From: Dryocosmus kuriphilus
Lineage: Eukaryota; Arthropoda; Insecta; Hymenoptera; Cynipidae
Direction of reading: 5' to 3'
Assembly (NCBI GenBank): GCA_038277395.1
Contig: CM076196.1
Location: forward strand, 80,532,286-80,596,285
DNA length: 64,000 bases
Positions 1 to 10,113 of the stretch are shown in pieces. Each line of letters starts with the position of its first letter. Positions within the stretch are counted from its first letter, which is position 1. A program made the translations under genes and the position numbers. Below the pieces are notes generated by a model. The model saw only the letters and a program-made list of their open reading frames with translations. It was not told the DNA's origin and searched no databases.

Positions 1-2116
1 AAATTGCCGATGATTAAATTTTATACAGTCTTCACGTGTGAGTAAGTAACCTAATTATTACTTGCACTTAGACATAAAAAACTGCAAATAAGCCTTTGCA
101 TACAATTAGTTAAAAAAAGGATAACAAATGCTTCACGTCTTGAAGTTGCTGGGTTACGACGGCGTGTCACGCTTGGATCGAAAGAGGGAGTTAATTAGGC
201 CAAACGTGAGTGCAAGAGGTAGAGGAAAACTTTAGACCTCGTTGAAAACTTTGGTCATTTTCTCTCTTAGATGTTTATGACGGTAACTTCTCGCTGGGTT
301 GTAAACTAGGATCGTGTATTTTGATACGTGGAGGCAGAGGGAATAATATTTTCATAAGGCTGTTATTTCTGACGGAGTGATGGTCTCCTTTCCTCCCCAT
401 TTTTATTGCCAACATCGATATCCATACTATGCAATTTCGTAGTCCATAGTATTATATCGAGAATAAATTCTTGGCAAGCATTCCCCATCATTTCACTGCG
501 CTTCATACCAAGAAGGCATTCATTTCCTCCACGATATATGCCGTTGATTCATGCTATCATTGAGATGTCCTTGATTAATTCTGTCGAAAAAATTTACTGC
601 ACATAGATAATTATAAAAAAATTTCTGAAAAATTTTCCACTCAATTTGCGGCAATATTTATTCATATCTGTGCCACTGGATATTGTTTGCATTAATATAT
701 ATTTTTTATGTTTCAGGTAAGTGTTGCAGATTATAAATTAAGGTGATGATTAAATAAAAGGCGATTGGTAATGTACATTTTAATATTTTTTCCGATATTC
801 TGCTTCAACTGCGACATTGGACTGCTTTAAAATATATGATTGTAGGATTTTCATAATCTTACGCATTGAAGTGTTCGAGGTGGGGTAATTTTGATTTTAA
901 ATTATGAGAATGAAAGTGGAAACATCCAAAGTGAAATCTTATATTGGTTTGAAGTTTGCCTTGATTTCGAAAAATTCCAAGACCCTTTATAAATTAATTA
1001 AAGCGTGACAGATTGTAAATAGAAACTGCAGACTTCATCGATATGTAATAAGGTTTTTAAGCTGTTCATTATCGACTGATTTCTGCTTCTGTCTGTCTTT
1101 ATTAATTCGAAGATTTTATGTTCGGAGTTGATGGAGAAGCGGAGGTGATATTTTATCACGTCACTATGATCATCAATTTAAAGTTCGTTATGGGTGACGA
1201 TCGATAAAGAGTCTCCAGCAGGGAAAAGAGGCAACGTAGACTAGAATCGGTAGCAGGAATGGGAAAAACGAACGGCTTGATTGGTAGGCGGATCGCAACG
1301 GTGATTTGAAGTAATCTATTGGTTCTTGTTACGCCAGACGACGAGTAATAACTATAATGGAAGACTGTCTTTAAGAGAACCTATCGAACCATTGAGTTCA
1401 TGATTCACCATAATTCCCCTTATGAACCTAGCAAGATACCCCATCCTCCCTAAAATCATTTTTCTCATGTCTGGTTCATAGAACTTCTATGTTATATTAT
1501 TTTTTTAAAATTAATGCCACTCGTAAAGATTACCTCTAGATTGTAGAAGGTATAAATTTCATGAGATTTACAACACCTTTCCGGAAGCTTACCATTTCTG
1601 GAAGCATACTTCCTATTAATCATGTCCAGCTTGTTAGGTATAAGCGACGTTAATTTTGCTTCAAAATAAAAGTTCATCATGAATGGTGGATTAAGTGCCA
1701 GAGACATAAAACATACATGAAAGCCTCTAAGATGTCAGGCGACCTCGTAAACAGCCCTCAACCGAGTACTAATCACTAAGGAGCTACGCGAGCATAAATA
1801 ATGTTACGCTTAATGGACTCGAGTAATCCTCGTTAGAAGGTTCGCCTGGCCTTTTAAGCCCGCCAGACCAACTAGGATCAGAGATACCCCAGAGAATTTC
1901 CAGAGATGCTAGTTCCTGTGTGAATACTAACAAGTTCCGGAGCTTTGAGATAGGCTGAGACGATAGAAGACCTCTCGAAGACAGACGTACGCAAAAAGTA
2001 TGCATTATGAGTATTATGACTGTTTTGAAACTCCTTTTGGACCTGAAAGTTCACTGATATTTATAATCAAAATTTAAAAAAAAATAATTTAACGTTCATT
2101 TTTTAGACCATTTGGA
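1..2116. other. No firm gene; unassigned sequence
   Basis: Only short open frames of 60-75 codons are present and none resembles a known protein. The stretch around 1730-2000 is richer in GC than its flanks but shows no clear splice-bounded exon. I recognise no repeat ends here. A weak exon candidate at 128-205 is listed separately. Confidence 0.5.
128..205 (+). CDS. Weak candidate coding exon (26 codons)
   Basis: An ATG at 128 opens a frame of 26 codons (MLHVLKLLGYDGVSRLDRKR and six more residues) that ends exactly at a good splice donor, GTGAGT at 206-211, in phase 0. Base composition is less AT-biased than the flanks. I recognise no homology and see no partner exon downstream, so this may be chance. 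Listed only because the ATG, open frame and donor coincide. Confidence 0.12.
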
Positions 2117-2198
2117 TATAATGTTGTTAAGGGTTTTGGCCTTAGGTCTGAGAATTTAATAAGTATATAAATAAAGGTATCTTTATTATATATGATGA

Positions 2199-2255
2199 TG
2201 CATTCGATACATTCAATGCATTTCGCCACGATATCGTGGCCTCTTCAGGACTGTA
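2199..2255 (-). ncRNA. Hammerhead-ribozyme-like motif in PLE-1 body 3' UTR
   Basis: Minus-strand counterpart of the fold at 5273-5329, with the same CTGAAGA core, 16-base palindromic stem II and GAAATGCATT segment. Stem I has one more mismatch (GAATGCA in place of GAATGTA), so this copy is probably the weaker one. Confidence 0.5.
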
Positions 2256-2614
2256 AAAAATATGGTTTTTTTCAAAAAAACAGGATCGTTGGAGAGACTT
2301 TTTTACAATTTAAGAAGGTTATATGTTGTAGACTTACCATTAAATGTTTTCCAATAAGAAATATTTAAAAAAGTTGTAGAGTGCACACAGGTTATGTTTT
2401 CATTTTTTTTAAATGTAGGAGTGATACTGGTTTTTTAGTAAAGAAATTTTTAGTTATGTATTGTTGAAATCATTTTTGAGAATTTTTTACTTGTTAGAAT
2501 GTTCATTTTTGAAAAAAATTTTTATTATTAACAGAAAAAATTGATAAAAGGTGGAGAGACCACATGTTTGTGGTCTATTCCAATATTGGAGGTTAAGCAA
2601 TAGGTATTAAGAGT

Positions 2615-4525
2615 CTAAACCAAACCATGAAAGGATTCAATGACGTCATGGTACATACAGGACAAGTTTTCAGTATCGGATCTAAAGTTAACGGAATCTT
2701 TGTTTTTTATAATATTAATCATTTCTAAGATATTTCTTTTTTGAAAATTATTTTCTAAGCCTAGGATTTTAACATTTTTAGAATCGTAGTCAAGTTTGTG
2801 ATCGAAATCTGTAGTGTGTTTACATAATGCTGTATTGATTTTTTTGTTATTTTCGCTACTTCGATGTTCTGAAATTCTTACCTTGAGTGGTCGTTTTGTT
2901 TGACCAATGTAGATCTGATTACAATTTTTACATGGTATACTATAAATGAGATTTGTTTTTTCATATTTTGGAATACGGTCTTTGATAGATAGTATTAGAA
3001 TGTTAGAAAGTTTATTTTTGATTGAGAAAATTAAAGTGATATTTAATTTTTTACATATTCTTATAAGTGGTAAATAAAGATCTTCGACATAAGGTAAAGT
3101 TATAATTTTAGAAAAATCAATTTCTTTAAAATTTTTAAAATTTTTAGTATTAGTTTGTGAATTTTGTGGAGTTTCTAAATATGTAAGTCTTTTTTTAATT
3201 TTATTCATAATAAAATTATGTGGATAATTATTTTTGATTAAGGTTTCATAAATGAAATTGATGTTTTTTTCTAAGAATTGGGGTTCTGAGAATATATATG
3301 CTCTATTAATTAAAGATGTGATGACTCCTTTTTTATGATTTATGTGATGATTGGAAAAAAAGTTTAAAGTGCGACCGTAAGTTGGTTTATGATACCAATC
3401 GGTTTCTATATATCCTTTTGTAAAAATAATGGTTAAATCTAAAAAATTTATTCTTTTGTTAATTGATTCTTCTAGTGTAAATTGTAATGATCCACCTTTA
3501 TTATTAAATTCACTTAAGATTTTAGAAACTGAATCTTTATGTAAACATAAAATAGTATCATCTACGAAACGGTGGTAAAAAAGGATTTTGAATAGAGGGT
3601 TTTTTATAATTTTTTCTTCCATATTTTGCATGACAATTTCAGCAAGTACAGAGGAAATGGGTGATCCCATTGGGGTTCCAAATTTCTGTTTATAAGATGT
3701 GTAATTAAATTGAAAATAAGCGTTATTTAAACAGAATCTAATGGCTTCATCAAATTGTTGGAAATTTAGAGTAGTATGGTTTTGAATTAAATTCCAGTTA
3801 TTTTCTATTAATGTGTAGATTAAATTGGGATCAATATTTGAAAACATAGAAACTGCATCAAGTGAGATAATTGTAAAGTCATTTGGAATTTTGAGATGTT
3901 TAATTTTGTTTAGAAAGTCAAAGCTATCTTTTATTATATATTTTGAAGTATTGTAAACTTTATTTAAGATTGTTTTTAAATATTGTGAAAGGTTATAGAT
4001 AGGAGAGTTTATGAAAGATGTAACAGGTCTAACAGGTAGGCCAGGTTTATGCAATTTTATTAAACCATACATAAGTGGTGGTATTCCATTTGTGCATCTT
4101 AGAAAATTATATGTTTTTTTATCAATTGAATTACAATCTTTAAAGTTTTTTACCATAATGTTAAGATCGTGTTGAATGTGATTTGTAGGATTATTAGTAA
4201 TGTCGTAAGTATTATTATCGTTAAGAAGATTAAGCATTTTTTGATCATAATCAGTTTTTTCAATTATAAGTGTTATATTACCTTTATCAGCATGACTTGT
4301 AAGGAGGTTAGGGTTGTTTTTTATAAATTGTTTAGTTTCTTTAAATTTTGATTCTAAAAGCTTATAATTAGGGTTCCAAATTATTGTAGAAGTTAGATAT
4401 TTTTTTAAGTTAAAAGTTAAGTTACTTCTAAGATGATTTCGATTTTTTTCAGAGATTTTTAAAAAACTATTTTCAACACCTAAACTGAATTCTGTATAAG
4501 GAATAGTCTTTTTTGTATAAGGCAT
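2615..4525 (-). CDS. PLE reverse transcriptase + GIY-YIG endonuclease (5'-truncated)
   Basis: This retrotransposition protein combines RNA-templated DNA synthesis with endonuclease nicking of the target. An open frame of 654 codons runs from an ATG at 4579, but its first 18 or so codons are antisense of the inverted 3' copy, so the genuine PLE sequence starts near codon 19 (4525). RT motifs in order are SLDAVSMFSNI (catalytic Asp), FGTPMGSPISSVLAE, and the active-site box FVDD in YHRFVDDTIL. The C-terminal GIY-YIG domain shows LIYSIPCKNCNQIYIGQTKR followed by RISEHR, where the usual GIY-YIG pair appears as IYS...IYIGQT. No internal stop is present, which suggests a fairly young insertion. The N-terminus is missing compared with full-length PLE proteins, so it is probably not autonomous. 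Confidence 0.93.
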   Translation of the reverse strand: MPYTKKTIPYTEFSLGVENSFLKISEKNRNHLRSNLTFNLKKYLTSTIIWNPNYKLLESKFKETKQFIKNNPNLLTSHADKGNITLIIEKTDYDQKMLNLLNDNNTYDITNNPTNHIQHDLNIMVKNFKDCNSIDKKTYNFLRCTNGIPPLMYGLIKLHKPGLPVRPVTSFINSPIYNLSQYLKTILNKVYNTSKYIIKDSFDFLNKIKHLKIPNDFTIISLDAVSMFSNIDPNLIYTLIENNWNLIQNHTTLNFQQFDEAIRFCLNNAYFQFNYTSYKQKFGTPMGSPISSVLAEIVMQNMEEKIIKNPLFKILFYHRFVDDTILCLHKDSVSKILSEFNNKGGSLQFTLEESINKRINFLDLTIIFTKGYIETDWYHKPTYGRTLNFFSNHHINHKKGVITSLINRAYIFSEPQFLEKNINFIYETLIKNNYPHNFIMNKIKKRLTYLETPQNSQTNTKNFKNFKEIDFSKIITLPYVEDLYLPLIRICKKLNITLIFSIKNKLSNILILSIKDRIPKYEKTNLIYSIPCKNCNQIYIGQTKRPLKVRISEHRSSENNKKINTALCKHTTDFDHKLDYDSKNVKILGLENNFQKRNILEMINIIKNKDSVNFRSDTENLSCMYHDVIESFHGLV

Positions 4526-5412
4526 CCTAATACCATCTATCAAAGACCGTATTCCAAAATATGAAAAAACAATTCTCATTCATAGTATACCATGTAAAAA
4601 AATTGTAATCAGATCTACATTGGTCAAACAAAACGACCACTCAAGGTAAGAATTTCAGAACATCGAAATAGCGAAAATAACAAGAAAATCAATACAGCAT
4701 TATGTAAACACACTACAGATTTCGATCACAAATTTGACTACGATTCTAAAAATGTTAAAATCCTAGGCTTAGAAAATAATTTTCAAAAAAGAAATATCTT
4801 AGAAATGATTAATATTATAAAAAACAAAGATTCCGTTAACTTTAGATCCGATACTGTAAACTTGTCCTGTATCTACCATGACGTCATCGAATCCTTTCAT
4901 GATTTGGTTTAGACTCTTAATGCCTATTGCTTAACCTTCAATATTGGAGTAGACCACAAACATGTGGTCTCTCCACCTTTTTTTCAATTTTTTCTGTTAA
5001 TAATAAAATTTTTTTCAAAAATGAACATTCTAACAAGTAAAAAATTCTCAAAAATGATTTCAACAACACATAACTAAAAATTTCTTTACTAAAAAACCAG
5101 TATCACTTCTACATTTAAAAAAAATGAAAACATAACCTGTGTGCACACTACAACTTTCTTAAATATTTCTTATTGAAAAACATTTAATGGTAAGTCTACA
5201 ACATATAACCTTCCTAAATTGTAAAAAAGTCTCTCCAACGATCCTGTTTTTTTGAAAAAAAGCCATATTTTTTACAGTCCTGAAGAGGCCACGATATCGT
5301 GGCGAAATGCATTGAATGTATCGAATGTATCATCATATATAATAAAGATACCTTTATTTACATACTTATTAAATTCTCAGACCTAAGGCCAAAACCTTTA
5401 AAAACATTATAT
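4525..5412 (+). pseudogene. Inverted 3' fragment of PLE-1 (GIY-YIG end + 3' UTR)
   Basis: This plus-strand copy of the last part of PLE-1 starts within the connector before the GIY-YIG domain. It runs through the IYIGQTKR box, the stop near 4911, and the whole 3' untranslated region. Small differences from the minus-strand copy (an extra A near 4603 that shifts frame, scattered substitutions) show independent divergence. It lacks the RT domain and cannot be functional alone. Confidence 0.88.
5273..5329 (+). ncRNA. Hammerhead-ribozyme-like motif in PLE-1 inverted arm
   Basis: In order: stem I strand TACAGTC (5273-5279); core CTGAAGA (5280-5286); stem II from the 16-base palindrome GCCACGATATCGTGGC (5288-5303); core GAA (5304-5306); stem III ATGCAT (5307-5312) paired with ATGTAT (5316-5321, one G-U pair); then C at 5322 as the expected cleavage position; and the return strand of stem I GAATGTA (5323-5329, one mismatch). 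PLEs are reported to carry hammerhead ribozymes. The oddity is one unpaired G (5287) between the core and stem II. Activity is not shown. Confidence 0.55.
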
Positions 5413-6033
5413 TTAAAAAAAATAATATTAACGCCGAGGAAAATTTGTTTATTTAACTTGAAGAATTGATGCATTGTGGCTATTCACGATATCTTTTTTC
5501 GGTCTAATGCTACTGCTTAACCATCAAATAAAGTTAATTTTTTTCCCAGATTGTGTAAATATAGATATTCCATTAATTAACCTTTTTTATTGCGATGTAA
5601 GGAATAAACCTTATCTTACGACCTCATTCAGACTAATATTTATTAAGCATATACAAATAACGTTTCGGAATCGGACTGATCCCCTCACCAGATTAGCTAC
5701 TAATAGAATATAAAATATGAAATTGATGTAGATAAAAATATAAAATATTACAGATTCTTTTAAGAATAGTAAAATACAATTCTGTTTTAAAACACATGCA
5801 TGATTTCAGATGTTTCTCATGCCTGTAGAGCGGGGCTAAAGTAGTGCTTTTCGAGCATGATGCCGTCAACGTGAGCAAAAGTGTAAAGTCAGAGGTGAAT
5901 AATGAAAATTAAACATCTATGAGCTATTTAGCTCGCATTTTGGTGAATGATTAATTGTACGCCTTGATAGATTGTTTGAAAAATTGGACAAATCGAAGTG
6001 ATAATTTTGGAAATTTTGGAATTTTTTGTAAAG
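5413..6033. other. No gene seen
   Basis: AT-rich sequence between PLE-1 and the foldback repeat. Open frames of 60-80 codons (5474-5713 plus, 5693-5878 minus) have the look of chance frames. No recognisable repeat. Confidence 0.5.
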
Positions 6034-6418
6034 GACCCAGCACCAAATGTACAGTAAATGGCCTTATGTCAGAAAATTCTAAATATAATTTTTTTTTTTG
6101 TACTTTTGAACCTGCAAACTAAAAATTCGAAAGAAAAAAGTTAGAAAAATGGACAGTTTTTAGACAAACACATGTCAAAGTTTCAATTTTTACATGTATT
6201 TTAATGGAAAAATGCTTATTTTAGTGAAATGTTTTTTATTCTCAAAACCTCGATGATAGATTTGGCTACAAGTTTTTTATTTTGACGATCATACTTACCA
6301 AAACAAAAGGTTCATACCAGGAACTAAAAAGATTAACGATTTTTTGGTTATACAGCATGTTTTTCGGGGTATTTTCATACCTTAAACATCCAAGTATGGA
6401 AATCATCATTTCTTAGTA

Positions 6419-6442
6419 AGGGAGCCTCCATTAAATACGTAC

Positions 6443-6483
<41 letters not shown>

Positions 6484-6603
6484 CAACCAAATCTTGCGAC
6501 CATGTTAAACTTACATGCATTTACTATAGAAAACCCTTAGGTGGGGGGGGGGGGGGGTCTCAAATTCCAAAAATTAACCCAACGTAATTAATGGACGCTC
6601 CCT
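6419..6603. mobile_element. Small TIR element with poly-G inside left foldback arm
   Basis: It starts AGGGAGCCTCCATTAAATAC and ends with the near-inverse ATTAATGGACGCTCCCT. Inside are two G runs (6452-6482, 31 bases; 6543-6557, 15 bases). Its counterpart in the right arm is at 7767-7944. Its presence in both arms means it was there before the arms were duplicated, or was copied by gene conversion. Confidence 0.6.
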
Positions 6604-7766
6604 AACTAAAATCATTAAGAGATTTTTATTCAACTGCTACGGTATGAGATCACTTTCAAATAAGTACAGAAAGCGTGCATAGCAAGAATATGTCTTTGAA
6701 CTAAGTTTAGGGGATGTTTTAACATCCCTTAAACATTGAAACCAGGAAAGTGGCATTCCTCAGTGATCAAAAACACAGGAGATGTTCTGATTAAAACATC
6801 AGGGTGGGAAATTACTTCAAAATAAGTACAATATACGTTTACTTACTGTGATATATTTCTGAATTTATTTCAAGGGTTGTTTTCTGCTTAATCTATGAGG
6901 ATAGGAATCCTTATTAAAGTGAGTAGGGACAGTGTAGATGACATGAATTTCACAATAGTACAATCAAAAAATCTCTCGTGACTGCTTCTCAGGGACTGTA
7001 CTTAAATTACATGACAGCTTTTCATACTTGAACGATGTAAAACCAACAATTAATTAACATTCCCATCGCTTATCATCTATATTATAATATCTATAACTAG
7101 GAATGATTAAACTACCCTGACAATAAATTATAATGCAAATCATGCTAAAAAACGCTTCCTGTGTATGTTTTAAAGTTATTTTGTTAACCCGACTATAAAT
7201 AAAAAAATTATTTCGTGATTTATCCCTTAAGAAATGTTATTTTATCTGCTTTTCTAATTAAGGGATGATTAAACAACCTCTACAAAAATTCAAAGACATA
7301 TCCTTGTTGTCTACATTGTCCCTAATCACTTCAATAAGATTTTCTATCCTCATAGATTGAAGAAAAAAAAGAAGAGAGAAGAAAAGAAAGAAAAAAAGAA
7401 AAGAGAGAAAATAAAGAAGAAAAACCTGGTGTGATTTTAGTTATTAAAAAATGTCGATATTCCGGATTCAATGTTCAAGAGATAATAAAACAACCCTGGA
7501 AATAAATTCAGAAATATATCATAGTAAGTAAACGTATATTGTACGTATTTTGAAGTAATTTCCCACCCTGATGCTTTAATCAGAACATCTCCTGTGTTTT
7601 TTATCACTGAGGAACGCCATTTTCCTGTCTTCAATGTTCAAGGGATGTTAAAACATCCCCTAAACTTAGTTCAAAGACATATTCTTGCTATGCACGCTTT
7701 CTGTACTTACTTGAAAGTGATCTTATACCGCAGCAGTTGAATAAAAATCTCTTAGTGATTTTATAT

Positions 7767-7944
7767 AGGGAGCGTCCATTAATTATGTAAGGTTAATTTT
7801 TGGAATTTGAGACCCCCCCCCCCCCCCCCCCCCCCCCCCCAAGTAAGATGGTTTCTATAGTAAATGCATGTAACTTTAACATGGCCGCAAGATTGGTTGA
7901 GCCCCCCACCCCACACTCCCTTACGTATTTAATGGAGGCTCCCT
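7767..7944. mobile_element. Small TIR element with poly-C inside right foldback arm
   Basis: Reverse-complement partner of 6419-6603: begins AGGGAGCGTCCATTAATTAT and ends TTAATGGAGGCTCCCT. It carries a 28-base C run at 7813-7840; the other tract has shrunk to interrupted C clusters near 7900-7915. The homopolymer lengths differ between arms, as expected for unstable runs. Confidence 0.6.
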
Positions 7945-8564
7945 TACTAAGAAATGATGATTTCCATACTTGGATGTTTAAGGTATGAAAACACCCCCAA
8001 AACATGCTGTATACCCAAAAAATCGTTAATTTTTTTAGTTCCTGGATATGAACCTTTTGTTTCGGTAAGTATTATCGTCACTTGTAGCCAAATCTATCCT
8101 AAAACTTTGAGAAAAAAAAACATTTCACTAAATAAGCATTTTTCCATTAAAATACATGTAAAAATTGAAACTTTGACAAGTGTTTGTCTAAAAACTGTCC
8201 ATTTTTCTGACTTGTTTCTTTCGAGCTTTTAGTTTGCAGGTTCGAAAATACAAAAAAAAACTTATATTTAGAATTTTTTGACATAAGGCCATTTACTGTA
8301 CATTTGGTGCGGGGTCGGAAGTTTTGAACATTTTTGGAAACTTTAATTTTCCTCAGGTTTCCGGAAACTTAAAAAAATATAAAGTATCGAAACATTTCCA
8401 AAAATATCCAAAATCTCCAAAAGTTTCCAAAATTTCCGGTAATTTATAGTATCTAAAAATTTCCCAATCTATTCTACTGGAAATTGATTATAAGCAGAAA
8501 TCATGCCTCTTAAAATCGTGTCTGAAATCATATGAATTTGTTATAAAAAGTATCGTATGCACCA

Positions 8565-8666
8565 TGGGGGAGGGAACTTTTTACGGTTTGTGTATTTTTT
8601 CAGTAGTCATCTCCTGATCGTACTGAAAAAAATACACTCGTCGTAAAAAGTCCCACTTCTGCCCCT
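8565..8666. repeat. ~100-base hairpin
   Basis: The left strand reads GGGAACTTTTTACG then GTGTATTTTTTCAGTA. The right strand reads TACTGAAAAAAATACAC then CGTAAAAAGTCCC, with a 15-base loop near 8614-8628. The size and long stem resemble a precursor hairpin or a tiny foldback element. No expression evidence is available from sequence. Confidence 0.6.
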
Positions 8667-9179
8667 TATTGCGGTGAGTAATAACCCAAAAATAGTAGAA
8701 GAAGTCAAATTGTCGAGGGATCAATTAAAAGGATATAATAATGTCTATCAAAAGTCATAGCATCATTGTTTAGAGTGCTCGTATTTTGACAGTGAAGCTA
8801 AATCTGTAAAATTGGAAATATTATTTAAAACTCATGTTGGGGAATAAAATTAAAATTTCGAAATAGAAATGAAATGCGTATTCAAGGAGAAAAGGTTTTA
8901 AGGTTTGGAATCAAAAAGAGAAAATTACATAGAGAAGGTTTGTAACTTACCTGTGCAATGTAGGAATTTTGAAACTAAAAATGTAAAGAAAATCCATAAT
9001 ACCTAATAAGGTTTCTTCCTTACATCACATTTCGTGGTTTCCCAGGCGTTAAATCACGAGACATCCTGAAGTTCTTTTGATATCTTATTATTATTTTTCT
9101 TCCATATACAAAAAATAAATATTTACAAAAATTAAGACTGAAATTTTATATTTATAGGATTAAGTTTCGCAAATTTTTA

Positions 9180-9910
9180 AATTCATTGACTGTATTCGAT
9201 ATATTTATCAATATTCTAGAACTTCCCTCAAAGTTCTTGAGTATTCTGAAATAATCTGTATTAGATTTCAAATTTTACCTGAATACATATACAATTTAGT
9301 ATAAACTCTAAGAATTTCTTAAAAAGTGCAGAACATCCCAGAATTTGTATTCCAGGCCGCTCTAGAATAGTCCGTCTAGAATATTCTATGGTGTTCTGGA
9401 GTTTACTTTAAAATTCTGAAATGTTTTAGAATTTTCCAAATTATTGCAGAATATTTTTCAATTATCTAAAAGAATCCAGAGTGTTATGAAATTTTCTTGA
9501 ATCTCCTTCTATTTCTAAAATTTTGGAAAGTTATGTAATTTTCTAAAATATTCTCGAATATTTTAAGTTATTCTGCAATTCAAGCATTTTCAATATGAAT
9601 ATTCTAGAATTATGGAGAAAATAGGATATCCTAGCTTGTTCCCTGATTTTACAGAACACTCATTATTGGGTAAATTCTCCAAAAATTCCTGAATTTGCTT
9701 TACTTCTTAGATTATTCTCGAAAATTTTAGTCTTTTCCAGAATATTCTGGAATTCTTTCGAATATTTTGCGGTGTTCCTGAAATTTTGTAGATTATTCTA
9801 GAATACCTTGGAACACGTCAGACTTTTCAGGGAATTTATAGAATGTTGAGTAAAAGAATTTTCTATAGTTTACTGAAGCATATAGAATCTTGTAGAATAC
9901 TTTAGCAAAT
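9180..9910. repeat. Degenerate TTCTAGAATATTC-rich tract
   Basis: About 700 bases contain dozens of variants of TTCTAGAA, GAATATTC and GAATTTTC at irregular spacing, giving frequent alternating GAA/TTC units. It looks like an old, decayed short-period satellite. The alternating pentamers resemble heat-shock-factor sites in pattern only. Confidence 0.5.
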
Positions 9911-10113
9911 TCTCTTTAAAGTTTTTATAGTTACAATTATCATTAATAATAATTTATTATTTAAATTATTTGAAATTTCAAAAAATTTAAAAGTATATTA
10001 AATATTGAAATAAAAAATAAATGAAAAATTGAAAAATGGAAGGTATAAAAGTTTTGAAAAAGTATATATTAAAAGTATAACTTTGAATGTTTAAAATAAA
10101 ATTTATTCAAGGA

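Larger units (their letters stand above)
2117..5412 (-). mobile_element. Penelope-like retroelement PLE-1 with inverted 3' copy
   Basis: The element has a minus-strand body (about 2117-4525) carrying a reverse transcriptase plus GIY-YIG endonuclease frame. A plus-strand inverted copy of its own last ~890 bases follows at about 4525-5412. The arms match closely, for example 2155-2260 against 5265-5385, and diverge outside about 2117 and 5412. PLEs are retroelements whose RT is related to telomerase and whose endonuclease is GIY-YIG; partial and inverted tandem copies are known in the group. The body is 5'-truncated where the inverted copy begins. I could not identify a target-site duplication. 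Confidence 0.9.
6034..8316. repeat. Long foldback repeat (~0.9-1 kb arms)
   Basis: Left arm about 6034-6960 and right arm about 7290-8316 are inverted copies. GACCCAGCACCAAATG near 6034 matches the reverse complement of the right end at 8300-8316, and matching continues through 6700-6850 against 7500-7650. A spacer of about 330 bases includes related internal units (gggatgtttaaacatccc-like) and ends in a purine-rich AAGA tract at 7348-7430. No transposase frame is present. It could be a foldback transposon or an inverted duplication; transcription would give a long hairpin RNA. Confidence 0.8.
8317..10113. other. No gene; AT-rich with degenerate short repeats
   Basis: 8325-8460 is rich in TTTCCAAAA/TTTTGGAAA words. 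A strong hairpin lies at 8565-8666, and 9180-9910 is packed with degenerate GAATATTCTAGAA-like words; both are listed separately. No open frame of note occurs. Confidence 0.55.

Noticed and set aside
7793..8005. Frames with Gly or Pro runs at 7793-8005 and 44515-44787
   Set aside because: Produced by poly-G/poly-C tracts inside repeats; not proteins.
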